A DNA stretch of 64,000 bases, taken from assembly GCA_963750715.1 (NCBI GenBank), contig CAVVRP010000016.1, forward strand, positions 310,001 to 374,000, in the 5' to 3' direction. Shown here piece by piece: positions 56,185-64,000 of this stretch. This DNA comes from JAGVSR01 sp963750715 (GTDB taxonomy: Bacteria > Pseudomonadota > Alphaproteobacteria > Rhizobiales > Hyphomicrobiaceae). How positions within the stretch are numbered: the stretch's first letter is position 1; every line of letters starts with the position of its first letter. Under the pieces are notes generated by a model that worked only from the letters and a program-made list of their open reading frames with translations, had not been told where the DNA came from and ran no database searches. Position numbers and translations under genes: made by a program.

Positions 56185-57345
56185 TTGACGAAACGGGGAG
56201 GAAACGAACTGAACCGTACGCTGCGTCGCCGGACCTACGAAATCCTCGAGGTCGGTCAGGGCGATCAATTCGCCAGCCGCGCCTTCGACGCCTTCATTAT
56301 CCTGCTCATCCTGCTGAACGCGGCCGCGTTCATCGCCGAGACCGTGCCCAGCATCGGACGCCGGTATGGTGAAGCATTGCACCTCTTCAATCTCATTTCT
56401 GTAGCAATCTTCTCCGTCGAATACGCGCTGCGGTTATGGACGGCGGTGGAGAGCCCGTTCATGAACCGCCTGTCGCCGGGCACGGCGCGGCTGCGTGCTG
56501 CAATCCAGCCGGCGCTGCTGATCGACCTGGCGGCTATTCTGCCATTCTATCTGTCCATGTTCGTGAGCATGGATCTACGGTTCCTGCGCACGCTGCGGCT
56601 ACTGCGCTTCCTGAAGCTGTCTCGATACTCGCCGGCCATGCATGCGCTGATCCGCGTCTTCGTGCAGGAACGCCGGTCTCTTGCAGGCGCCGGTCTTTTG
56701 CTCGGAACAGCGCTGCTGTTTGCCTCGACCGGCATGTACTATCTCGAAGGTCAGGTGCAGCCGGACTACTTCGGCAGCATTCCGCAAGCCTCGTGGTGGG
56801 CCATTTCGACGCTCACGACGGTGGGATATGGAGATGTCACCCCGATCACGCCACTGGGACGACTGTTCGCTGGCGTCGTCATGGTGGCGGGCCTGTGCAT
56901 TCTGGCCTTGCCGGTCGCCATCATTGCGACCGGATTTTCGCAGGAGGTGGCCCGACGCGATTTCATCGTCAATTGGTCACTGATGACGCGCATTCCTATT
57001 CTGGCGCAGCTCGATGCCGGCGACGTGCGCCATATCATGCCGCTGCTGCACGCTCACAACCTGCCTCCCCACGTCGATGTCATCGCCGACGGCGGACATG
57101 CCATGTTCTTCATCGCTGCCGGAAAAGTCATCCTGCGGTCCCCATCCAGGGACATCGAGTTCAAAGCCGGAGACGTTTTCGCCACGGCGTCGCTGCTTTC
57201 TCACGAACCCAGTGACGGCACTTTCATCACTGCTTCGAAGTGCCGGCTTCTGAAGCTGCACCGCGAAGACTTCCACCGGATTGAAACCGCCCATCCCCAT
57301 GTTGCAGAGCGCATCCGCGCAGCAGCGCGCCGGCCTCAGGCGTAA
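56185..57345 (+). CDS. voltage-gated K+ channel with degenerate CNBD
   Basis: A 386-residue six-helix channel. S4 has regularly spaced Arg residues (LRFLRTLRLLRFLKLSRYS), the selectivity filter is TLTTVGYGDVTP, and S6 follows. The C-terminal 110 residues resemble the cyclic-nucleotide-binding domain of MlotiK1-type channels, but the phosphate-binding cassette reads FATASLLSHEPSDGTFITA, so the Glu and Arg that hold cAMP are missing. The channel probably responds to voltage or another ligand. The start is a TTG with AGAAGG upstream, diverging from rpsT. Confidence 0.88.
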   Translation: MTKRGGNELNRTLRRRTYEILEVGQGDQFASRAFDAFIILLILLNAAAFIAETVPSIGRRYGEALHLFNLISVAIFSVEYALRLWTAVESPFMNRLSPGTARLRAAIQPALLIDLAAILPFYLSMFVSMDLRFLRTLRLLRFLKLSRYSPAMHALIRVFVQERRSLAGAGLLLGTALLFASTGMYYLEGQVQPDYFGSIPQASWWAISTLTTVGYGDVTPITPLGRLFAGVVMVAGLCILALPVAIIATGFSQEVARRDFIVNWSLMTRIPILAQLDAGDVRHIMPLLHAHNLPPHVDVIADGGHAMFFIAAGKVILRSPSRDIEFKAGDVFATASLLSHEPSDGTFITASKCRLLKLHREDFHRIETAHPHVAERIRAAARRPQA

Positions 57346-57459
57346 TTTAGCCACCCGAGAAACGAACTGTTTACGGCAATTTGTGATCCGGGCTTTCCCT
57401 ACTAAACTTAGTACCCTCTCATAAGTTCAGTCCGCTGCTCAATTCGTCGAGGGATTTCA

Positions 57460-58406
57460 GTGATCACGAAACGTATCGGTTCGTTGTTGCGGCGGCAGGA
57501 GGTCTCCGTCGCAATCATCTTCGCAGGATCTTTGATGTTCCTGCCTGGAATTGCCGTCGATTATTCGCGAGCGCACGCGATCAAGCCGGCATGCAAACCG
57601 ACCTCGATGCTGCGGTACTGACCGCCGCCAACCTGCGCGAGCGGGACACCGACCTGCAGGCGACCGGGATCGATGAATGGCAGCAAACCGTCGCTCCAGG
57701 ATGCCGCAAGAAATCTCATCGACGTCCCCTACTAGGCGCCCAACGCCGATCAGCATGTGAAGATTTCCGTCGTGCCGTTCGCCCAGTACGTGAATGTCGG
57801 CACCGGCTATCGCAATGCGTCTTGGCTTTCGGTGCCGCTGGACAGCTCTGTACAGAAAACGACTTGCGGCTTGCAGCAACCCGTCACCGGCACCTCCAAC
57901 TGCAGGAAACGCGTACCGACTACACCGACGGGTCACATACCAGGCGCAGATCTGCGACTGTTAGTATGGCCTACCTGAAAATGTCTGTGGCACATATGCA
58001 GAACCCAGCACCTGGCGTGGCTGCGTCGGTTCACGCGATCATCCGATGAACGTCAAGGACGAGTAGTGGTCGCCTAGCGTCGCGGGCATCGTGGACACCG
58101 TATACGTTGCGCCCATTGTGCCCTCGAAAGTGATCCCGACGCTTTAAAATCGACGTTCGACGGGCTTGTCGCGACAACGTTGACAACCGAGCTGCGCACA
58201 ACATCAAGGCCGCCGGCATCGAGGTCTATTCGAAAGCCTTCGATGTGCCGGATGCGGGGGCAAAGACCATTATTCAGAACTGCGCAAGTTCACCATCGAA
58301 CTTCTTCGACACGAACGGCACCAACGGGCTGAAAAGTGCGTTCGTCGACATCGCCTACAACTTCTCGTCGACGGTGCGGATAGCGACCACCGTGGCGTTG
58401 TCCTGA
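57460..58406 (+). pseudogene. Tad-type pilus assembly (TadG-like, vWA) protein, decayed
   Basis: A GTG with GAGGGA upstream starts a protein with an inner-membrane segment (SVAIIFAGSLMFLPGIAVDYS, typical of TadE/TadG pseudopilin-like proteins), which breaks after DYSRAHAIK and continues in other frames as GMQTDLDAAVLTAANLRERD, then VKISVVPFAQYVNVGTGYRN. The C-terminus, again in another frame, reads NIKAAGIEVYSKAFDVPDAG and IIQNCASSPSNFFDTNGT, the usual end of the von Willebrand A-like part. Several frameshifts and stops make it non-functional. Its last 50 bases overlap the end of the phosphatase gene on the other strand. Confidence 0.8.
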
Positions 58407-59158
58407 TGGGGATCGCGCACGGCTTCGACTGCACGAATGATTGCGCCGGCCACCGCGCTCGCGCCATCGTCGGCATACGCCGAAACGATACGCTCGATCT
58501 CTCCGGCCTCGAGCGTCTGCACGCCGTCGCTGGCAAGGATCACGTAGTCGCCGGGCTCGATCTGCAGCGGCCGCCACGACAGATCGACAAGGTCGAGATC
58601 CTCTCCGGTCACCGCCGAGCGCAGCATATGCCGGCGTGGGTCGCACCGGGCTTCCTCGATGCTGATGCGGCCCGCCGCCGCCATGCGATCGAGCTCTGGA
58701 GCCAACGAATGGTCTTCGTTCAGCAGAGCGATCTCTCCGCGCCGGTAAAGCATAAGCGGACTGTCGCCGACGCTGACCCATTCGACGCCGTCGGCCGATA
58801 ACACGACGCCGACCAGCGTCGATCCCATGCCCGTCAGCATCGGATTGGCCGAAACCGTCGAGGCGATCGCCTCGTTCGCAGCTTCGAGAGCGGCGGTCAG
58901 CCGGTCACGGTTGGTGCCGACGGTATCCGCGAAAGCCTTGACGAAGTTCTCACACACCATCTGGCTCGCCAACGCGCCGCCGGCATGCCCGCCCATACCG
59001 TCAGCTAGAATGGCGACGAGTCTGCCCGCCGCCGCCGGCCCGGCCGGCTCGTCGGACGGGCAAAGCATGACCGTGTCTTCCTGATAGCTGCGCGCACCTC
59101 GTGTGGCGCGGCTTGCGTGATCGAACACCCGCATAAGTCCCAGTGGCTTGTCCAACAT
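58355..59158 (-). CDS. PP2C-type Ser/Thr phosphatase (Stp1/PppA-like)
   Basis: A 267-residue metal-dependent protein phosphatase. Motifs: ARSYQEDTVM, ILADGMGGHAGGALAS with metal-binding Asp and Gly, GSTLVGVVLS, VSVGDSPLMLYR, VILASDGVQTLEAGEI and DNATVVAI. It would remove phosphate from proteins phosphorylated by the nearby kinase. Its start lies one base after the stop of the FHA gene, so the two are translationally coupled. It is the last gene of the operon FHA (membrane)-FHA-phosphatase. Confidence 0.93.
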   Translation of the reverse strand: MLDKPLGLMRVFDHASRATRGARSYQEDTVMLCPSDEPAGPAAAGRLVAILADGMGGHAGGALASQMVCENFVKAFADTVGTNRDRLTAALEAANEAIASTVSANPMLTGMGSTLVGVVLSADGVEWVSVGDSPLMLYRRGEIALLNEDHSLAPELDRMAAAGRISIEEARCDPRRHMLRSAVTGEDLDLVDLSWRPLQIEPGDYVILASDGVQTLEAGEIERIVSAYADDGASAVAGAIIRAVEAVRDPHQDNATVVAIRTVDEKL

Positions 59159-59159
59159 G

Positions 59160-59969
59160 TTACTTGTCGGACAGCGCCGACCAATCGAACTCCTGACCGC
59201 AGAACGGCACGAACACGAGCTGCGTACGCCCCATCGTAATGACGTCCATCTGGCCCAGCTCCACCGCGCCCGTCGGCCGCTTGTCGTTCACCGAGACGAC
59301 ATTGGTCTTGGCAAGGTTCGGTACGAATAGGAACGAGCGGTCGGCACTGTCATAACGAATATAGGCCTGCTCGTCCGCCGATATCGCATCGTCGCCGAAA
59401 TCTATGGCGACGCGGTTAGAAGCTGATCGGCCCACAGTGTTGTTACCCTCGAAAACCGGCCGGAACTGCCCGATGCCCGGGCCGCCCACAACGACGAGCC
59501 ACCCCACGACTGGATCCTGCTCGAAGCCGCCGCGCTTCACTTGAATCTTGCCGCGAACGAGCGTGGTGCACGCTCCGCCGACCGTCGGTTGGGACATAGC
59601 GGCTCGCACGACCCTCGTCGTTGGCGGCGCATCCGCCTCGACATGACGATCGGGTGACGCGATGGGGGACAATACGCCGCGTGCTTCCCGCGCGGCTTCA
59701 GCGGCGCTCACCAGGGCCTCCTTGCGCGCCACCGACACCGCATCGCCATCCGATTTCAAAATCACAGCTCCTGCCGGTGCGGGCGGCGGCAGAGGAATGA
59801 TCGCCGCAGCTTGAGCCTGGCCTGTATCGTCGCGGCTTGCAGCCACCAGAGCATCCCTCAGCGATCCCAGAAATCCGCTGCGCACGCCTGCCTGATCGGC
59901 CGCGCCCCGCGCTGCCCCTTGACGTTGATCCACCATCGTACTTTCCCTCGCCATATCTTTCGTTTTCAT
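59160..59969 (-). CDS. FHA domain protein
   Basis: A 269-residue cytoplasmic protein. The first 150 residues are Ala-rich and probably disordered. A forkhead-associated domain fills the C-terminal half: a first strand (VVGWLVVVGGPGIGQFRPVF), NNTVGRSASNRVAID with the phosphothreonine-binding Arg and Ser, and TNVVSVNDKRPTGAVEL with the Asn-containing loop. It likely binds phosphothreonine peptides made by the adjacent kinase. It sits between a second FHA gene and the phosphatase gene in one operon. Confidence 0.88.
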   Translation of the reverse strand: MKTKDMARESTMVDQRQGAARGAADQAGVRSGFLGSLRDALVAASRDDTGQAQAAAIIPLPPPAPAGAVILKSDGDAVSVARKEALVSAAEAAREARGVLSPIASPDRHVEADAPPTTRVVRAAMSQPTVGGACTTLVRGKIQVKRGGFEQDPVVGWLVVVGGPGIGQFRPVFEGNNTVGRSASNRVAIDFGDDAISADEQAYIRYDSADRSFLFVPNLAKTNVVSVNDKRPTGAVELGQMDVITMGRTQLVFVPFCGQEFDWSALSDK

Positions 59970-59988
59970 GCCGCGTTGCGCGGCGGGT

Positions 59989-60732
59989 TCACCTTGGAGC
60001 CGCTGAGAACGTCAGCTTGACCGCTCCAAGCTCGATCACATTGCCGTTGTAGAGCTTTGACTCGTGCACGCGCCGCCCATCCACCGTCACGCCATTGCCA
60101 TGACAGCTGGAAAGATCGGTAATGACGAACTCCGCATCCTCGGTGCGATGGATGGCGGCGTGATAGCGGTGCACCGTGTCGTGGGGGATGCACACATCGT
60201 TGTCCATCTCGCGGCCGATGCGGACGACGCTGCGCTGGATGGCGATCGGCCGACCGCCTTCCGCCGTGATCCAGGCCCGCGACGGCCAGGCCGGGACCTG
60301 TGTCCTGCCGTCCACCGCCGTATCCTCGATGGACGTTCCGCGCCGGCGGATCAACCGCGTCGCATTGGCGCCTCCGCGGGCCGCGCGGCGCATGATTGGA
60401 CCGGCGAGCGCCAATGGCAACAGCGCGGCGATGGCCGCCAGCCCAAGCACGAGAGCCGGTACCTTGCGATAACATTCCGCTATCCATTGAGACGTCTGCC
60501 GCCACGCATCGGATATATCGATTGTCGCGATCGCCCACGGTTCGCCCCCAGCGCCGAGCGCCAGTTCAATAATCTGCAGATGGGCAAGGCAAGACGTGGC
60601 CATCGGGCTGATCCCGCAAATCACGTCAACTGTCTGAACGCTTCGCGGCAGCAACAAGGCCGGATCGCGACATTGCAGGGAAATGTTCGAAGCGATGGCA
60701 TTGCCCGCGTCCTTGCCACATTCCTGCTTCAA
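59989..60732 (-). CDS. membrane-anchored FHA domain protein
   Basis: A 247-residue protein. The N-terminal 75 residues have Cys and Asp/Trp-rich sequence and may face the periplasm, followed by one transmembrane helix (VPALVLGLAAIAALLPLALAG) and a basic stretch. The C-terminal FHA domain reads SVVRIGREMDNDVCIPHDTV with the phosphopeptide-binding Arg, HRYHAAIHRTEDAEFVITDL and SSCHGNGVTVDGRRV. It would recruit phosphorylated proteins to the membrane. It is the first gene of the FHA-FHA-phosphatase operon and diverges from the kinase gene after about 83 bp. Confidence 0.85.
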   Translation of the reverse strand: MKQECGKDAGNAIASNISLQCRDPALLLPRSVQTVDVICGISPMATSCLAHLQIIELALGAGGEPWAIATIDISDAWRQTSQWIAECYRKVPALVLGLAAIAALLPLALAGPIMRRAARGGANATRLIRRRGTSIEDTAVDGRTQVPAWPSRAWITAEGGRPIAIQRSVVRIGREMDNDVCIPHDTVHRYHAAIHRTEDAEFVITDLSSCHGNGVTVDGRRVHESKLYNGNVIELGAVKLTFSAAPR

Positions 60733-60815
60733 GAAAACCGTGCGGTGACTTGAATCGAATCAGAGTTCGCCTCGCCGATGGGGGCGCGGCAGATAGCCCG
60801 GTCAATACAGGGAAC

Positions 60816-63173
60816 ATGACCAACCTGATCGCGCTAGAATCGGGAACTGAGCTGGCCGGCGATTACCGGATCGAACGCGTGCTGGGCGCGGGCGGATTCG
60901 GGATCACGTATCTTGCCGACGAGATCGCGCTCGACCGGTCGGTTACCATCAAGGAATACTTCCCCGCCGATTTCGCCGCGCGCAACAAGGGGTTCGACGC
61001 GGCGCCTCGATCGGAGAACTGCGCCGGAGATTACCGCTGGGGTCTCGACCGGTTTATCGAAGAAGCACAAACGCTTGCCAAGTTCTCTCATCCCAACATC
61101 GTGCGCGTCTATCGCTACTTCCGGGCCAACAATACCGGTTACATGGTGCTCCACTTCGAGGAGGGCCAAAGCCTCAAATCGTGGCTGAAGGGGCTCGGAC
61201 GCGCGCCCCGGCAGAAGGAACTCGACGCTATCATTGGCCCGCTGCTCGATGCGCTCGAAACCATTCACCGGTCGGATTTTTTGCATCGCGACATCGCGCC
61301 CGACAACATTATCATCCGCAAGGATGGCTCACCGGTGCTCATCGACTTCGGATCGGCGCGCGGGGAGATCGCCGCTCATTCGAAAACGGTATCGGCATTG
61401 GTGAAGCCCGGCTACAGCCCTTATGAGCAATATGCCGAGACAAGCCGGCAGCAGGGGCCGTGGACGGACATCTATGCACTCGGCGCCACGCTGTATCACG
61501 CCGTCACCGGAAAGCGACCGCCTGATTCACCCTCGCGCATGGTCAAGGACGAGCTGATCTCCGCGCGAGACGCGGCCCTTGCTTCCTATCGGCCGGGCTT
61601 CCTGCGCGCCATCGACAAGGCGCTTGCGCTTGGCATCGAGGCGCGCCCTCAATCGATTGTCGCCTGGCGCGGCGACCTGCTCGCGCCGGAACCAGCACCG
61701 CCGTCCTGGCTGTCGCGCACGATCGTAAAGAAGGCCGCGCATCCCGAGCCGGCGATGGAGCAACCGGTCAGGGATGCCGGCACGGTCATTCTACCGCCGC
61801 CGCCCGATGCGCCGGCGCGGCAGGGTGTAATGCTCGACTTTCTCGACGGTCTGAAGAAAAAGCCGGCGGCCAGCCCAGCACCGCCAGAAACGCCGAAACC
61901 ATCGTCCGCGAGCGACGCGAAGGCGCCGGCCGCCTCAGCAGCTGGCACTGCGAAAGTCAATCCGCCGCCGATACCGAGCTTTCTCAAGCGCAACCCGGAA
62001 AAGGCAATGGCTGCCGCAGCCTCGGCTCTTCCCGCAAAGAAAGCCGAGAAGCCGGCAAATCCCGTTGAGAAGCGCCAGCCGCCAACGCCGCAGAAGGTAC
62101 GCGGCGAACGCACAAGTTGGCGGCCAATGGTGTTCAAGCTGCTGATCGGCATAGGCGTGGCGAGCGGTGCCGTCGCGTTGCAAGACAGACTGCCACGCAT
62201 GGAAAGCCGCGGCACGGGCGAGACTTCGTCGACGATCACGGGATCGATAGCGCCGTCAGCGCCCACGATCGAACCAGTCGCAGTGCTCAAAGGTCATACC
62301 GGTCCCGTCACCGCCGTCGCCTATACCGCCGATGCCACCTCGATCGTGACCGCCGGAAAGGACGAAACCGTCCGCATTTGGAACGCCGCGCAGGCGAGCC
62401 TGACTCGCACCATCGAAATGGACGACGGCCCGGCAACGTCCATCTCGGTTTCCGACAATCGCGTTCTGACCGGCCATGCCAACGGGCAGATCGTCTTGTG
62501 GGATATCGAACGGGCCGAGAAACTTGCAAGCTTCAAGCGCAACGACGCCGAAGTCTGGTCGATTGTGTTCGCGGGCGGCAGCGATCGCTTTGCTGCGGCC
62601 AGTCACGACTGGAAGATCGCCTTGTGGGACGTGCGCCAGCCTTCGGCGCCGGCCGCGGTGCTCGATGCACACGAGAACGCGGCCCAGGCCCTTTCATTCA
62701 GCGACACGGCCAAGGGTCCGCAGTTGCTGTCTGGAAGCGCTGATAAGACCATGAGGCTATGGAACCTCGATACGCTGCAGCAAGTGCGTTCGTACCGTGG
62801 CCATCGCGACTATGTCGTGGCCGTCGCCGCTTCGCCGGGCGGCAGGACGTTTGCTTCATCCAGTCTCGACGGCAACGTCCGCATCTGGTCGGGTACATCA
62901 GGCCGCCTCAGCCGATCGCTTTCCGCGCATAACGGTCCGGCCAACGCACTGGCCTTCGCGCCATCCGGCGATGTGCTGGTTACGGGCGGCAATGACGGCA
63001 AGGTGCGCGTGTGGGACTTCAAGCGCCGCCGCACGCCCAAGACGCTCGCCAGCCATGCCGGCGCGGTGCTCACCGTCGCGGTTTCACCAGACGGCCAGCG
63101 CATCGCCTCGGCGGGAGACGATGGCCTCGTACGCGTTTGGGACAATCCGCTATTTCGGCCGGTCGTGAACTAA
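60816..63173 (+). CDS. membrane Ser/Thr kinase with periplasmic WD40 repeats
   Basis: A 785-residue protein. An N-terminal Hanks-type kinase domain has GAGGFGITY (24-32), the ATP-binding Lys in VTIKEYFP (Lys46), the catalytic loop LHRDIAPDN (156-164) and DFGSAR (177-182). A Pro/Ala-rich linker of about 150 residues precedes one transmembrane helix (MVFKLLIGIGVASGAVAL), and the C-terminal 300 residues carry about seven WD40 repeats (VLKGHTGPVTAVAYT, SGSADKTMRLWNLDTL, GHRDYVVAVAASPGGRTFAS). This is a bacterial transmembrane sensor kinase in which the WD40 propeller would be the periplasmic sensor. The ATG at 60816 follows AGGGA; a TTG at 60750 would add 22 residues. It diverges from the FHA-phosphatase operon. 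Confidence 0.9.
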   Translation: MTNLIALESGTELAGDYRIERVLGAGGFGITYLADEIALDRSVTIKEYFPADFAARNKGFDAAPRSENCAGDYRWGLDRFIEEAQTLAKFSHPNIVRVYRYFRANNTGYMVLHFEEGQSLKSWLKGLGRAPRQKELDAIIGPLLDALETIHRSDFLHRDIAPDNIIIRKDGSPVLIDFGSARGEIAAHSKTVSALVKPGYSPYEQYAETSRQQGPWTDIYALGATLYHAVTGKRPPDSPSRMVKDELISARDAALASYRPGFLRAIDKALALGIEARPQSIVAWRGDLLAPEPAPPSWLSRTIVKKAAHPEPAMEQPVRDAGTVILPPPPDAPARQGVMLDFLDGLKKKPAASPAPPETPKPSSASDAKAPAASAAGTAKVNPPPIPSFLKRNPEKAMAAAASALPAKKAEKPANPVEKRQPPTPQKVRGERTSWRPMVFKLLIGIGVASGAVALQDRLPRMESRGTGETSSTITGSIAPSAPTIEPVAVLKGHTGPVTAVAYTADATSIVTAGKDETVRIWNAAQASLTRTIEMDDGPATSISVSDNRVLTGHANGQIVLWDIERAEKLASFKRNDAEVWSIVFAGGSDRFAAASHDWKIALWDVRQPSAPAAVLDAHENAAQALSFSDTAKGPQLLSGSADKTMRLWNLDTLQQVRSYRGHRDYVVAVAASPGGRTFASSSLDGNVRIWSGTSGRLSRSLSAHNGPANALAFAPSGDVLVTGGNDGKVRVWDFKRRRTPKTLASHAGAVLTVAVSPDGQRIASAGDDGLVRVWDNPLFRPVVN

Positions 63174-63183
63174 AACGAATAGA

Positions 63184-63651
63184 TCAGCCCTTCTTTTCCC
63201 AGCGGCCCTCCGGTGACTGGCGCCAGTACGTCACGGCGCATCCGGCATCCCGCGCGGCCTTGTATTGCTCGCGGGCACGGGCCGTCGCATCGTCGTCGTT
63301 CCCATCGAACAGATAGACGAGGCGGGCATGACCGGCGTAGCTCTCCGCCACTGCGCCATCGACGAGGAAGCGCACGCCCGCGCCATTGGGCGTGTCGCCG
63401 TCGGTCGTCAGATAGACGGGCTGCTGGTCGGCAAATCCATCCTTCTTCGTGCCGTGCGGCAGGAAGCTCTCTTCCTTGTAGGTCCACAACGCGAGATCGA
63501 TGGCGTCAAGCCGCTCGCTGCTTCCGGCCTGAACGACGGCACGCCAACCGCGCTCGAGAGTCTTCTCGATAAGGCCAGGCAATACGCGTTCAAGCGGTTG
63601 GCGCTCGAGATGATAGAAGAGGACCTCGGTTTTGATTTCGGCTTCGCTCAT
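63184..63651 (-). CDS. holC: DNA polymerase III chi subunit
   Basis: A 155-residue protein of the HolC family. VLFYHLERQPLERVLPGLIEK, GWRAVVQAGSSERLDAIDLALWTYKEESFLPHG and QQPVYLTTDGDTPNGAGVRF are diagnostic. Chi links the clamp loader to single-stranded DNA-binding protein. It converges with the kinase gene after 10 bp. Confidence 0.93.
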   Translation of the reverse strand: MSEAEIKTEVLFYHLERQPLERVLPGLIEKTLERGWRAVVQAGSSERLDAIDLALWTYKEESFLPHGTKKDGFADQQPVYLTTDGDTPNGAGVRFLVDGAVAESYAGHARLVYLFDGNDDDATARAREQYKAARDAGCAVTYWRQSPEGRWEKKG

Positions 63652-64000
63652 CCGGCATCTCGGCTCGACTAAACTGTCGAGCCCGTGAAAGAGCTCGGCA
63701 AGATGACTTCACCTCATCAAGCGTTTTGCAACGCCGCATGACGGCTATCCGCAAGATTGGACTTGTATTACGCCTTATAGTCCACTACATGCCGCAGTCC
63801 GGTGCGGCGCCATTCTCGGGTGACGCCCGTGCGGGCGGTGAGGCAGGCAGCATCTTCGGGTTCGCTGCTCGTCTCCTGCCCGCTGCGATTCTAGGGTCCG
63901 TTTCTCGCGAGATGTCCCGGGACGCACCTATCAGCGGCGCGCCTGAGACCGGCGGATCTCACCGCTATCGACGAGCGCATCCACGCAACGCGGCGACAGA
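63652..64000. other. intergenic or edge region
   Basis: No complete gene was found. A plus-strand frame is open from an ATG at 63789 to the window edge (about 70 residues, MPQSGAAPFSGDARAGG...), but it has no recognisable domain and no ribosome-binding site, so it is left unannotated. Confidence 0.4.

Noticed and set aside
58355..63173. Type VI secretion locus
   Set aside because: Kinase, phosphatase and FHA proteins are present but no Tss structural genes lie in the window.

Overview
The window looks like a chromosomal segment of an alphaproteobacterium of the order Hyphomicrobiales (Rhizobiales), possibly a Hyphomicrobium-like organism. This rests on gene order and protein sequence: dnaA-dnaN-recF-gyrB next to rpsT, DUF2948-hisD-UPF0262-low-molecular-weight phosphatase followed by maf-yacG-tRNA-Phe, ActS/ActR beside mmcB and a SCO1 protein, and an intracellular PHB depolymerase. 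Genus-level placement is a guess.

Region 1 (1-15,087) is an accessory island that ends against a tRNA-Thr gene. It carries a broken integrase beside the tRNA, a fragment of another integrase, a third broken integrase at 1.9-2.5 kb, and a patchwork of defence-like or mobile genes: a nuclease-helicase of the Schlafen-3-like (DUF2075) type, a short N6-methyltransferase-like protein without a catalytic motif, a ribbon-helix-helix protein, an AT-rich exostosin-type glycosyltransferase flanked by an 88% identical 73-bp repeat, and a three-gene operon (periplasmic ClpP-like protein, HNH-HIT fusion, GIY-YIG protein) opposite a second GIY-YIG protein. At least nine single-base indels break otherwise well conserved reading frames here; each repaired gene regains a length divisible by three.

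Region 2 (15.1-33.1 kb) is core genome: murA, a decayed OpgC-like gene, a DEAD-box helicase with one frameshift, the hisD operon, an adenylate cyclase and Crp/Fnr pair, maf, yacG, tRNA-Phe, an L,D-transpeptidase, a UDP-sugar epimerase, three small membrane proteins, a MATE transporter and mutM.

Region 3 (33.2-47.4 kb) holds a UspA-like gene coupled to a Lon-like protein whose protease residues appear lost, mmcB, the redox-sensing ActSR pair, SCO1, phaZ, a YgjP-type metallopeptidase, a class A penicillin-binding protein, a TPR protein and trhO. Region 4 (47.6-55.9 kb) is the replication block gyrB, recF, dnaN, dnaA (all minus strand), a rhodanese protein, a 690-bp intergenic stretch with a CtrA-type site, and rpsT. 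Region 5 (56.2-63.7 kb) has a voltage-gated K+ channel with a degenerate nucleotide-binding domain, a decayed Tad-type pilus gene, a phospho-signalling module (PP2C phosphatase, two FHA proteins, and a divergent membrane Ser/Thr kinase with a WD40 sensor region), and holC.
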